Assembly: GCA_036346205.1 (NCBI GenBank)
Contig: JARFJB010002087.1
Coordinates: 2,417,001 to 2,481,000 of the forward strand
From: Vesta saturnalis
Taxonomy: Eukaryota > Arthropoda > Insecta > Coleoptera > Lampyridae
Length of the DNA stretch: 64,000 bases
Direction of reading: 5' to 3'
Every line of letters begins with the position of its first letter. The stretch's first letter is position 1. A model generated the notes under the pieces. That model saw only the letters and a program-made list of their open reading frames with translations. It was not told the DNA's origin and did no database searches. Below are positions 25,817 to 36,184 of this stretch, piece after piece. The translations under genes were made by a program, and so were the position numbers.

Positions 25817-26085
25817 CCGAATGGGGCCGGATTTTACGTCCCGAAATTATTACCCTAGATATCACACCAATCTTATTTTTTAATGTGGGACTTTTAATTC
25901 GATAGGAAGACAGTGAGGGCGAGAAGGAAGAATAAGGATGAGAATAGATTAAGGATGATGGAAAAGGTAACCGGCAGCCCTTACCGAGCTCAGAAAATCG
26001 GAGACCCAATATTATGGAGCCCGTGGTAAGGGTGGTGGTACCTCCCCGGCAGGCATGGAGTATACATGCCTACCACCTGTAATTT

Positions 26086-26660
26086 ACGTTACAAAATATA
26101 TTTTGATAACTACTTCACCGAAGTACCACTACTTACTCACCATGCTGAAAAGCAAATATGGGCATCTTGTACTATAAGGGAAAATAGAACAGAATGATGT
26201 CCTTTTGCTGACAAAAAGATGTCCAATAATGAAAGTAGGGGTGCATATAAGTTTATAACCAAAAGAAAAAAAGTTGATAACAAAGGTATGGGAGGAATGC
26301 AACGGACTGGTTGCAGGTTACAGAAATAGAATCAGACTAAAGAAATGGTATTGGCCTATTTTCGCATATCTATTTGTCGTTACAATTTCAAATAGTTGTG
26401 TGCTTATGAAAAACATAAAACCTACAGATCGTAACTGGCTCAATCACTACTAGATAAATATGGAAAAGCCCCTCCAACAGGACGAGTGTCTACAGCGACC
26501 GAAGATGTGAGATTTGATAATGTTGGACATCTCGTTGTGTAGTCTGAGACACATCCAGGATGCAAACAATGTACAAAGAAAAGCAATTTTATTTGTGAGA
26601 AGTGTAATTGGGTGTACATACAAAATTGTGCTTCAAGATTTATCACAGAAGACAATAAGT
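26086..26660 (+). pseudogene. piggyBac element P2, 3' part
   Basis: The transposase resumes with IYFDNYFTEVPLLTHHAEKQ and WASCTIRENRTE, then DNKGMGGMQRTG, RNRIRLKKWYWPIFAYLF, and a C-terminal Cys-rich domain GCKQCTKKSNFICEKCNWVY, as in piggyBac transposases. Frameshifts and an in-frame stop are present. Similarity to P1 at 12.2 kb (same AESK/AEKQ and INAN/RENR region) suggests related families. I did not find the expected right-hand TTAA terminal repeat. Confidence 0.8.
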
Positions 26661-26954
26661 ACATTTTATATTTGTTAATGTTTAGTTTATTATGCCTATT
26701 TATTTGTATTATTGTTAGTGGGTATCTATATTTTAATTTCTACAATGAAACTTTTGCTGTTTTGATTTTATCAATAAATAAAAAAATTATAATCACAATT
26801 TTTGTCCTAATCGTACTACATAGAGTCCATTTAAATGGACATGCCATATTTCCAAAACTAAGTGTCAGAACAATTTTTTCTTCAGACGTCAATAAAATAT
26901 GACATTTTAAACTTCACCTGACAACGTTAAAGATTCGACATTTTCACCGAAGGC

Positions 26955-27015
26955 TGCAAAAGTCTTTTGCATCCCCTCGCAGCGGATGCAAAAGTAATGT
27001 GAGTTAATAACTCAC
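26955..27015. repeat. Palindrome cluster at the 3' end of YR element 3
   Basis: CTTTTGCATCC (26964-26974), a 9-nt spacer and GGATGCAAAAG (26984-26994) form a perfect 11-9-11 inverted repeat. A third copy of the half-site, TGCAAAAG, lies at 26955-26962 facing the left arm. Right beside it GTGAGTTA-A-TAACTCAC (26999-27015) is another palindrome. The geometry (two inverted half-sites around a short spacer) is like core sites used by tyrosine recombinases such as loxP or FRT. The placement, 32-52 bp from the stop codon of YR 3, makes an element end plausible. Confidence 0.6.
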
Positions 27016-27046
27016 ACACCCAATTTGGAAAACAACGAAAACAAAT

Positions 27047-28060
27047 TTATTGTTTAGAGTTATAAATAGTAAAAGTACAATGATTAAAACTAACATTTTC
27101 TCCAAAATAAAATCCGCTAGAGGTAACAGTGGAGGACTCGCTGTGTTCTAAGGTAATGGTCCTTAATTCTTCTTCTTCTACATGAAGTTCTGTACTCGTA
27201 GCGCTTGCACTAGGTGCAAACATTTTCAAGGCTGCCTCTTTTTTTGTTGTCTTCAATATAACGCTCAGCTACAGTGCTGGATTTCCAGTGAATTCTGTAT
27301 AGTTCGCTAATTTTAAGAAAAAAGCTACCTCCCTAGGAACACTACGTATTTTATGGATTCCCATCACCGCTCTTGAGCATTTTCCATTTCCATATTTCAA
27401 AAAAAATCGGCGATCATTCATATCTTGTGGGCGCAAAGCAACATATTTGTTATATAAATTTAGGAAATATTCCCCTACAACTGTAAATGATTTAATTTTT
27501 TTTGTTTTGCTATCTGGAATTTTAATATGTAGCCGAGTTTTCAGGTTCTCAATGTCGTCTACCTTCATTTTCACCAATTCATCGCAACGACATGCCTCTG
27601 AGATACCAATAATCAAAACTATCTACAAAAATACAAAATATAAAGACTTGTTTTCATTCTATTTTTAAAACTTACCTTCATTGCCATAAAAATTTGTTAA
27701 ATTGGTCTTTTGTAAACACTTTGTCCTGCTTTGGGGTGTATCCTTCATTCTGCTTTTTTAGATATGCACGAAGTATTTGCTTATATCTACGCCATGTCGA
27801 TTGCTCAATAATGATTTAATCATCGAATATTGGGACCACACTGTCGAGCTTTTCATTTTCATTTTTGTTGCTAATTCGGCAAAATAAGCTAACATTACAG
27901 TTTCAGAGTAGCTTTTAATATTTTTTTCATCACACCATTGTATAAATTGCTGAAAACCGCGTTCATAGATTTTTCTCGATCTTGTAGGTAATAGATCATT
28001 TATTGCTGTATTAACAACTTCAGTAGTTTCTGATGGCGTGTAGTTCTCCAAATCCACCAT
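27047..28060 (-). pseudogene. Crypton-like tyrosine recombinase, YR element 3 (box B deleted)
   Basis: The likely start is at 28060 (MVDLENYTPSETTEVVN), just after a probable 5'-UTR intron acceptor, with a GTAAGTATT donor near 28123. The core-binding domain reads SRKIYERGFQQFIQWC, SYSETVMLAYFAELA and TVWSQYSMIKSL. A 53-bp GT-AG intron (27623-27675) is at the same place as in elements 1 and 2. The catalytic domain keeps box A Arg (ISEACRCDEL) and the Lys hairpin (PDSKTKKIKSF). It then jumps from NYTEFTG straight to WKSSTVAERYIEDN, so about 28 codons containing HxxR are missing. A TGG at the join suggests a microhomology deletion. A further one-base shift in an A-run follows. It ends SFNHCTFTIYNSKQ. 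Inactive as it stands. Confidence 0.8.
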
Positions 28061-28300
28061 ACTCCTAATAATGTAATATTTTAATTTACACAAATAGGAA
28101 CAAAAAGTTTAATTAAATACTTACAATAACACGGAGAATCTTCACAATTTTCAACTTGTTTAATGCATTGTTTTCAACGAAACCTAGCAAAGTCTACTGC
28201 TGCTTGCCAGAGCCACGCTAAGTAAATCTAACTATTCCTCATTTTCACAACCTAATTATTTTTCCTTATTTCACATTTAAGTGTAAAAAATATCTGAAGA

Positions 28301-28420
28301 AAAAATAGTACATTTTATGCGGAGCAAAGTGACTTTTTGTGGCTCATCTGTATTTGTCAAACCTACAGATTCGCCACAAAAAGTGCCACTTTAGCTCCTT
28401 ATAGAATAATATACTATTTT
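28301..28420. repeat. Long hairpin between divergent YR elements 3 and 4
   Basis: The left arm 28301-28352 and right arm 28364-28420 are imperfect inverted copies around an 11-nt spacer. Matching parts are AAAAATAGTA / TACTATTTTT, GGAGCAAAGTG / CACTTTAGCTCC, CTTTTTGTGGC / GCCACAAAAAG and ATCTGTA / TACAGAT. It sits almost midway between the two outward-facing recombinase genes. It may be two related 5' ends joined head to head, or a shared recognition site. Confidence 0.7.
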
Positions 28421-28431
28421 TCTACAACCAC
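28418..28431. repeat. Left 14-bp inverted repeat of YR element 4
   Basis: TTTTCTACAACCAC is the exact reverse complement of 30298-30311. It overlaps the outer edge of the central hairpin and lies upstream of the recombinase gene. Confidence 0.6.
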
Positions 28432-28598
28432 TATGCAAAACACGCTTGTCTACACCAATTTTTATACGCAAAGCAGGCCTTTTCTTAATTACTTTGGTAT
28501 CCATTGGAAAAGTTTTAATTTAGAGTGGTAAAAGTACACGCTATGGCTCTTTTCCCCACGGAAATGTCAAAATTTTATAGTTACAAACAACAAACAAC

Positions 28599-28616
28599 CA
28601 CAATCAATTGATTGTG
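28599..28616. repeat. 18-bp perfect palindrome upstream of YR element 4
   Basis: CACAATCAATTGATTGTG is fully self-complementary and lies about 190 bp upstream of the coding start, before the 5'-UTR intron. It could be a binding site for a dimeric protein; there is no direct evidence. Confidence 0.45.
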
Positions 28617-28809
28617 TTACATCAACACAGCTATGACCTATCAAAATTTTTTGGCGGTTTAATATTATCATTATAGTGAATTTCTGGGTGTTCAAATTTT
28701 AAATTTAAACTAAAAATTCTGTAAGTAAACTATTTATTTGATTATTTATTTTAATTTATTAATCATAAATTATAAACAAATTAATTTATTACGCATTATT
28801 TTAGGAATC

Positions 28810-30203
28810 ATGAACCAAAATCAGAATTTATCTTTCGAGTTGTCGAATTCCGACACTGAAAATACTCCTACAGATATTATCAAAAAGGCTCGAAATGTAA
28901 CCAAAAATTTACCTGAGGTTTCGAAATCGAAATATCAAAAACAATACAGCAAATTTATGAACTGGAGGGAAATAAACAACATTAAATCATTTTCAGAAAA
29001 TGTTTTATTGGGTTATTTTCAAGAAATTTCTCAAAACTTAAAACCGTCTACACTATGGTCTATATATTCAATGATAAGGAGCCTCATAAGTATAAAAAAC
29101 AACATAAATATTTCAAAGTATACAAAACTGCGAGCATATTTAAAAAAGTAAAACGAAAAAAACAGCAACAGAAAAAAAATCCCTTACATTGACATCTGAT
29201 GAAATCCATAAATTTTTTGAAGAAGCGCCAGATGATATCTATCTACTCATCAAAGTAACTCATAATTTTAAAGATTATTTAGTTATTCAATCTATTATTT
29301 ATTTAGTAACCAATATACCTATCACCATACGAACAAATTTAAAATAAAAAGAAGTGGCTTAAAAACCTCAATACTGTAAATTTAATGTGTTGCCTCGGTA
29401 GCTTAGTTGCTTTTAATGCAGGAGGTCCGGGTTCAAATCCCCTTCAAACACCTTTTTTTTTTTTATTTATTTGCAATTTATTCAATCTTTTTACCTTAAT
29501 TTTAAAACAAGAATACAATTTTAATTTTAATGACATATTTACTTGTAGGTTGCTATGGTTTTTGGATTAGCCAGAGCATGAAAGAATTATGGAAATTAAC
29601 TATTGATAACGTAAAAGATTTACAAGAAGCCTTATTAGTTACTATTCCAACAACTAAAACAAAAATTCCACGTATATTTACTGTAGTTGGAAAATTCTAT
29701 GATTTATACAAAAAATGTGCATTTCTGCGTCCACAAAATACAAATGAGAAGAGCTCTCAATTATCAACACGGAAAATGCACATGGCAAGTTATGGCATAA
29801 ATAAATTCGAAATATGCCTAAACAAATTGCAGAATATTTAAAATTACCTAACTCTGAATTGTACACGGGTCATTGTTTTCGACGATCTTCCGCTACAATT
29901 TTAGCAAATTCAGGCGGAGACTTATTAACATTGAAGCGGCATGGTGGATGGCGCTCAAATACAGTAGCGGAAGGATATATTGACGATTCGATCTCCAACA
30001 AAATTGAAATTGCCAACATAATCGAAAAATCTATTATACCTGGGACTTCATATGATATTATTCCTAATGAAAAACAAGCATCAACATCTTCGTTGACAAA
30101 CACTAATATTACAATTAATGAAAACTTACTATCAAAAAAAGATACACCAGGCATAACAATTCAACATTGTTCAAATTTCACTATTAACTATAAGTTTAAC
30201 TGA
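28810..30203 (+). pseudogene. Crypton-like tyrosine recombinase, YR element 4 (several -1 frameshifts)
   Basis: The start at 28810 (MNQNQNLSFELSNSDTENTP) follows a probable 5'-UTR intron (donor GTAAGTAAAC near 28723, acceptor TTTTAG at about 28804). The core-binding domain reads SKSKYQKQYSKFMNW, SFSENVLLGYFQEIS and STLWSIYSMIRSL. A frame slip in an A-run near 29145 precedes EKKSLTLTSDEIHKFFEEAP. The intron (29255-29548) is at the family's conserved site but is 294 bp long because it contains a tRNA-like insert. In exon 2 the box A Arg is lost to a small deletion (GLARA, stop). One-base losses occur near 29800 and 29814. Box B and the C-terminus are intact: GHCFRRSSATILANSGGDL, LKRHGGWRSNTVAEGYIDD, ending HCSNFTINYKFN. 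Confidence 0.8.
29388..29452 (+). tRNA. tRNA-like sequence (pseudo-tRNA or SINE head) in YR 4 intron
   Basis: An A-box-like TAGCTTAGTTGC and a good B box (GGTTCAAATCC) are correctly ordered and are followed at once by a run of about 13 T, a pol III terminator. Acceptor ends pair partly (GTGTT with AACAC). T-stem pairing is poor and the anticodon arm is shortened, so a working tRNA is unlikely. Confidence 0.35.
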
Positions 30204-30297
30204 TTTTCTACATTCAATATTCATTTTTTAAATTCTTTCTGTTCAAAGTTTAAATAAAATACCTACATAAGTTACTATTTTTCTTTCATTAACAAAC

Positions 30298-30311
30298 GTG
30301 GTTGTAGAAAA
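30298..30311. repeat. Right 14-bp inverted repeat of YR element 4
   Basis: GTGGTTGTAGAAAA matches 28418-28431 inverted, giving a 1.9-kb span around the gene. Just inside it, AAGTGACGC...GCGCACTT forms a small hairpin. Confidence 0.6.
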
Positions 30312-30714
30312 GTGACGCTTTGCGCACTTGTACAAACTACAATTTTTCGCGTGGGTTCCTATTTTGAGCATAGTTTTCACAATAAAAACGTTAGGAATTA
30401 AGAAAAAATAACTCCATGCACTAGTGGGTTATTAATCTGTATATGTACCATTACAAAACGCTTGTTCACGTATTTGATACAATGTCAGTGGTTGGCGAAA
30501 TTCGAACCATATTGATATAGCGAATTGAAGATCGCGACAGGATAACACTTGCTCTTTTCGGCTTGATATTACTAAATTTCGTATTTTAGATAAAAAGCGG
30601 TAAAATTGAAACATTGTACAATTTTGACAATGTATTCAAAAACACTTGTATGTCATTCCGAACACCAACAAATTTCGTAAGATATCGGTAATATTTAAAC
30701 AAGGCATTTTAAAA

Positions 30715-31313
30715 AAAAGATAGTTCTTAGTGATGAAGCTACATTTACAGTACAGTTAATTCCCAAAACTTTTGGTACGAATCTTTTTCCTCATTATCCA
30801 TCTTCATCCTAACCTTATTTTCTATTTAGATATTGGTCCCGCACTAATCGTGATTAACAAAATTTAATACGAACCCAGTATCCTGCAAAAGTTGATGTAT
30901 GGTTAGGGATAGTTGGAACAAATTTATGGAACTATTAAGAAACAACATTATTCCAGCCATAGAAAATTTAAATATTCACGAGCCGTGGTTCCAAATGGAC
31001 GGGACTCCTGCGCATTCCACAAACGTGGTTACGAACTTTTAATGTGTTTCCTGGACGGTGGATTGAAGATTCAGTCCCTATAAGTGGCCCGCGCGTTTAC
31101 CTGATTTGTCACCAAACGATTTTTTTGTCTGGGGATATCTAAAATCAAAAATTTATACAAATATACCAATGCACAGTATTGACGAATTAAAAAATCGTAT
31201 ACGCACCGAATGTAATCTAATAAATCCTACATTTCTTCTGAACGCTGTACGTGGTTTTCGAAATCGCCTCGGTTTACTGTTTGGAATTACAAGGTGGCCA
31301 CTTCGAACATTGA
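30715..31313 (+). pseudogene. mariner/Tc1-type DDE transposase relic T1, C-terminal part
   Basis: Broken frames read VLSDEATF (first catalytic Asp), VDVWLGIVG, PWFQMDGTPAHSTNVV (second Asp), LPDLSPNDFFVWGYLKSK (third Asp), HSIDELKNRIR, and at the end LELQGGHFEH followed by TGA at 31311. The N-terminal DNA-binding part is missing. The same protein group as T2 (35 kb) and T6 (63.5 kb). The 30432-30614 minus ORF just upstream has no recognised identity. Confidence 0.75.
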
Positions 31314-31319
31314 CTATGA

Positions 31320-32955
31320 AATGTTAAATGTTAATAAAACTGCTAAAAATCATAGAATTTGTGATTACATTATGTTGTTTCTTTACTCGGCTTGTATCAA
31401 GGGATGATAAAAAAGTTTTGGCTAATTTTTAAAATACATTAAAATTTAACTATGCTCCTTTCAAAACGTTATCAGTGTCAGTTTGATTAGCTTTTATATT
31501 GAGTATGGTTATATAACTAAAAAGTGATTTTTGTGTGATTTCTGTTTGTTTATACTCGTGACATTGTTTTTGTTTTCAGGTTTAGTTTAGTCAAGCTCAA
31601 GTTATATCTGGTTTCAAGCTTAAAACCTTTATTATCCACGATTTCCATCATTGCTTGTACTAATTCGATCAAATTGTGTTGAAATCCTGTAAATGAGTTA
31701 TAAAGATTACAAAATAGTGGTAAGAACATGTTTAGAAATTTGAGTCTAAAAGTTACACTCCCATAAATTACACGTTATAAAGATAGCAACACTCTATCGC
31801 AGTAAGCGACGATACAATTTTTTTTTATGTTTCTAAAAGTGTAAATGTCAAACACTAGGAAAACCATTAATAATACAAAACATTAAGAACTGTCATAATA
31901 CACAATAACTATATACAACATTATAGTATAAAGCAGTTTTTAAAATAATAGAACAGGTGTCAAAATTAGTTATAAATGTTGTTATTGAACTACTTTCGTT
32001 TGTAACCTTGATTTTTGGCAATAGTATATATTTTGATTAAATAATATTTTTATATCACAATTAACTTGATAGACTGGTATAGTTTGATGTGGGGTTATGC
32101 ACCTAAAAACATTTGAGATGTTATAAATACGTTCTGTTAAAATGTAAATTTAGACTGAATGTTTGAAAATAGATTAAATGATGAAAATACGTACAGTTTT
32201 AAAGCTTTAATTTTTCTTTATATAGAATGAAATAAATCTAAATTAAATATTGGACACTCGTTAAAATGTCTGTTAACTTCAATTAAATCTTTTTGTCACA
32301 TGCATTAAACGGTTTCAAAGCTTTCCAAAAATATTCTAATAAACTTTTTTTGGCATTAATGTACGACAAATTAGATTAAATACGTATTTATCTATATACT
32401 TGTTTAAACTTATTTATAACTATAGTAATATGATTTTGTTTCTGAATCAGGAGAATATGAAATAAATGATGAAATTTAGGGCTCACGGTCCAACATATAT
32501 TTACTTATGATTTAATATTATTGAGATTGATTTCTCACTAGATATTAAACATAACCTTTTATAAACCTTAAAAAGAATATGTAAATAATTTTTACTTTTA
32601 TCATTGTTATGAATTAATCTCCTAACAAGCAGTTACGTATAGCAGTGATACGAGTGCACATTAAAATATACATGTTCATAACTCCATAGGGAATTATAGA
32701 TCTATAACTTCCTCTAATGTATTTTGACAAATATTTGCAAGCTTTTCAGTTGATATATCCATGATAACAATGCCTACTAAATTTTTAAACGTTCGTTTAA
32801 TTATAATAACGTACAAAATTTGGTTTTCATATTCCATTTATAATGAAATATGAAATAAAATTATTTATCTATCTCTTGAGTTATGTATGACCTCGAGCAA
32901 CTTACAATCCCTCGAGATTGCAATCCGTTGCCCTCGGTAATTAACACCCTAATAA
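31320..32955. other. AT-rich DNA without recognised features
   Basis: No ORF of note, no simple repeat and no match to other parts of the window was seen. Confidence 0.5.
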
Positions 32956-32959
32956 CTCT

Positions 32960-33285
32960 CTTGATATATAAATAACTATAAAAACATTTTTTAGGATAAT
33001 TATACAATCTCGTTTACAATAAGTTAATTACGAAAATAGGCAACATTGTAAAAACAAAAACAATAATCTATGTCAAGCAAACAATTAAAACATCGTGCCT
33101 GACAGAGATTAATAAACATCTAAATACTAAAGTAAAAAATTAAATATTTTTAATTATAATTTTTTTAGGGTAACTATGCTACCGCTTTTTTATATGTTTA
33201 CATGAAAACAGGCAACATTGTGAAAACAAAATCAATATTATGTGTCAGAATGACGATTAAAACTTCATGTGCGATAGAGATTAAT
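32960..33285 (-). repeat. Family A downstream part, inverted copy
   Basis: Minus-strand counterpart of 10830-11215 and 44420-44760. It shows two units with CAACATTGTAAAAACAAAA / CAACATTGTGAAAACAAAA and TTTTAGGATAATTATAC or a relative. It abuts the left TIR of the next element. Confidence 0.6.
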
Positions 33286-33647
33286 ATACTGGGTGTCCCG
33301 GGACTGATGGAGAAAAAGTCGGGAACGTATAGGTTGAGCCAAAATAATGTTAGTATTTCATATAAACTTTTTTCTACATAGGCCCTCGTTTTCGAGTTGT
33401 AGGCCTCCAATATTGGAATTTTAAATCCGTTTTTTATTTTTAATTTTCGTACTGTTCATTTGATCTTTATAAAATTTTCAATGTCCTTAGAATGTATGTG
33501 TATGTTTATTTTAGAAGTGTAAACAGATTCACAGTACTGTCTTAAAGCCAGGGACGTAAAACTAATTTAATAATACTATGCCCAAGATTTGCCTAATGTA
33601 GTAGAAATAAACATTTTAGCGATAGTAGAAGGTAAAATTATGTATTC

Positions 33648-33882
33648 TAATAAGGGGCCCTAAGAAAGACAATTGATAATGAGCCATTAACGAGTGTACG
33701 AAAACTGTCATGAGAAAATAACGTCTCAAAATGAGTTGTTAATCGCATTCTAAAAGAACAACTGTTCTATCCCTTTCACGTACAAAACGTACATAGTATG
33801 ACATCGGCCGATTATCCTGCACGACTTGAATATGCTTAGTGGTTTCTGCGACGACAACAACAAGCAGACAATACCAACTAAA
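33648..33882 (+). repeat. Left copy of a ~235-bp direct repeat flanking the satellite
   Basis: It is nearly identical to 34956-35195. It encodes part of the T2 transposase (NEPLTSVRKLS, VVNRILKEQLFYPFHVQNV, DYPARLEYA, WFLRRQQQADN). Its left edge begins in satellite-like TATTCTAATAAGGGGCC, so the duplication probably arose by recombination through the satellite. Confidence 0.8.
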
Positions 33883-33884
33883 AC

Positions 33885-34950
33885 CAACTAAAACCACCCA
33901 AATATGAATTTGTATTGTAATAAGGGGTATAATGCTAACTTGTAAGACAGATGTAGGGTTTAGCAACTTACTCTCAGACCCTCGTCCCCTCTACCAAACA
34001 TTTGAATTTGTTTGTGGCGCCATTTACGAGGGGAAATTTGAACTTGCATTATAATAAGTGGGCCTATTGTTAACTTATAAGACATACTAGGGCTTCGCAA
34101 CTTGATTTCGGGTCTTAGCCCCTGGTCCCTTGAAGGGAAATTTTAATTTGTATTTAAGTGTTTACGTTCTGATTGGTTATTGTGAGAAATTTGAACTTGT
34201 ATTCTAACAAGGGGCTTATTGCTAACTTGCTTTCGGATCTTAGCCCCCTGGTCCCTTGGCGGGAAATTTAAATTTGTATTTAAGTGTTTACATTCTGATT
34301 ACTTATTGCGAGAAATTTGAACATGCATTCTAATTTATAAGATAGATATAGGGCTTCGTAACTTGCTTTCGGGTCTTAGCCTCCTGGTCCCTTGGCGGGA
34401 AACTTGTATATGTATTTAAATGTTTACATTCTGATTACTTATTCGAGAAATTTGAACTTGTATTCTAATAAGCGGGCCTAATGACAGCTTATAAGACAGG
34501 TCTAAGGCCTCGCAACTTGTTCTCGCGGCTTAGACCCCTGGCCCCCCTGGCGGAGAATTTGAATTTGTATTCTAATAAGAGGGGCTCTAATGCTAACTTG
34601 TAAGACAAGTGTAGGGCTTCGCAACTTATTCTCGGCGCTTCGACACCTTGTCCTGACCCCTAGGTGTAAAGTCTGAATTTATATTTAAGTCTCTATAGGT
34701 TAAGGCGGTAAATTTGAATCTGCATTCTATGATGGATGGACCCCTTGACAGAAAAACTAAACTTTATTTAAGTCTCTGCATTCTGTTGGGTTATGGCGGG
34801 GAATTTTAATTTGTATTTTAATAAGGGGCCCTAATGCTAACTTGTAAGACAGGTGTAGGGCTTCACAACTGGATCTCAGGATTTAGCCCCTTGCCACATC
34901 TTTGTTTTCAGTCTCTACATTCTAATTGTTTATTACGAGAAATGTGAACT
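33885..34950 (+). repeat. Degenerate tandem satellite inside T2
   Basis: Irregular units each contain TATTCTAATAAGGGGCC-like, GCTAACTTGTAAGACAGG, TAGGGCTTCGCAACTTG, CTTAGCCCCTGGTCCCTTGG, and CGGGAAATTTGAATTTG then TTTAAGTGTTTACATTCTG. Successive GGGCTTCGCAACTT boxes are about 110-260 bp apart. The same monomer appears inverted at 60330-60650 and as a fragment near 58810. Confidence 0.85.
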
Positions 34951-34995
34951 TGTATTCTAATAAGGGGGCCTAAGAAATACATATGAATAGCAGTT

Positions 34996-35722
34996 GATAA
35001 TGAGCCATTAACGAGTGTACGAAAACTGTCATGAGCAAATAACGTCTCAAAATGAGTTGTTAATCGCATTCTAAAAGAACAACTGTTCTATCCTTTTCAC
35101 GTACAAAAAGTACATAGTATGACAGCGGCCGATTATCCTGCACGACTTGAATATGCTTAGTGGTTTCTGCGACGACAACAACAAGCAGATAATACATTTA
35201 TTAATAAAGTTCTTTTCACCAGAAATGGAGTCATTAATTCTCATAATTTGCACTTATGGGATGATGAGAATTCACATGGAATCATACAAACAAAGAACCA
35301 GCATATATTTATAGTAAATGTTTGGGCAGGAATACTTTATGGACGGTACTCTGACTGGCCAGAAATATTTTTTTTACAAAACGACTTTTGGAACCTGTTT
35401 GATGATGTGCCACTACAAACTCCTGGGAATTTATGGTTAATGCATGATGGTGCCCCCCTTCATTCCAGTTTAAATGTACGGTAACACTTAAACACAAGGT
35501 TTCCTAATAGATGGATTGGTCGGGGAGGCCCGCGTCAATGGCCACTGCGATCACGAGATTTCAATCTTATGGACTCCTTTTTCTGGGGTTATTTTAAAGA
35601 TTTAGTGTATACAACACCTGTGCAAACAAGGCAAGATCTAATAGATAGAATTGTTTTTCTCTGCATGCTATTCGTAGACTTAGGAAGTGCGTGAAGTGAG
35701 AGGAGCTCATATTGAACATTTA
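34996..35722 (+). pseudogene. T2 mariner/Tc1-type transposase, broken
   Basis: Read across stops: VVNRILKEQLFYPFHVQNV and DYPARLEYA...WFLRR (end of the DNA-binding region), FTRNGVINSHNLHLWDDENS (the TDEATF-type motif with its Asp is lost just before), VNVWAGILYGRYSDWP, LMHDGAPLHSSLNVR (second catalytic Asp), RWIGRGGPRQWPLRSRDFN with FFWGYFKDLVY (third Asp), and EVRGAHIEHL at the end. Stops at several places mean it is inactive. Confidence 0.8.
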
Positions 35723-36184
35723 TAATAACGTTACTTTTTTGTTCGTTAGTAATTAGTTTTAGTCTAATGTTTTATAACTCGTATTTTTTGACGTTTTATT
35801 AATGGGGTAATAACTTTATGTTTGGTAATTTTGATTGAAAGCAACTAATTGTGTTGTTTGTATACCTGTTTAACTTACATCAAATGAGTTGTTAATGTTG
35901 TTATTACCTTCTGCTATCGTCCCTGGCCTCAAGGCAATACTGTGAATCTGTTTACATTTTGAAAATAATCATACACATATATTCTAAGCATACTGAAACT
36001 TTAATAAAGATCAAATGAACAGTACGAAAATTAAAAATAAAAAACAAATTTAAAATTGCAACTTTGGAGGCCTATAACCCGAAAACGAGGGCCTGTATTA
36101 AAAAAGTTTATATAGAGTACTAACCTTATTTTGGCTCAATCTATACATTCCTGAATTTTTTACATTAGCCCCGGGAGACCCTGT

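Larger units (their letters stand above)
22912..26085 (-). mobile_element. Non-LTR retrotransposon L1 (jockey/LOA-like) inserted in piggyBac P2
   Basis: A minus-strand LINE. A poly(T) at 22912-22923 marks its poly(A) 3' end. ORF pieces follow the order endonuclease, then reverse transcriptase, then a C-terminal region. Its left and right borders fall inside a piggyBac frame that continues on both sides. The 5' part (25816-26085) is non-coding and GC-richer than its surroundings. A second copy with many small deletions lies at 47966-49670. I place it in the jockey/LOA-like group by the general look of the protein; the exact clade is uncertain. I found no clear target-site duplication. Confidence 0.8.
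33292..36182 (+). mobile_element. mariner/Tc1-type element T2 with ~280-bp TIRs and an internal satellite
   Basis: The left TIR (33292-33640) and right TIR (35905-36182) are inverted: CCCGGGACTGATGG / the reverse of TTAGCCCCGGGAGACC at the tips, then TTGAGCCAAAATAA / TTATTTTGGCTCAA, GGCCCTCGTTTTCG / CGAAAACGAGGGCC, and GTACTGTTCATTTGATCTTT / AAAGATCAAATGAACAGTAC. The interior holds a broken transposase (34996-35722) and, upstream, a second copy of part of that gene (33661-33882). A 1.07-kb satellite-like block separates the two. The tips carry the CCCGGG core often seen at ends of this insect transposon group. Confidence 0.8.
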
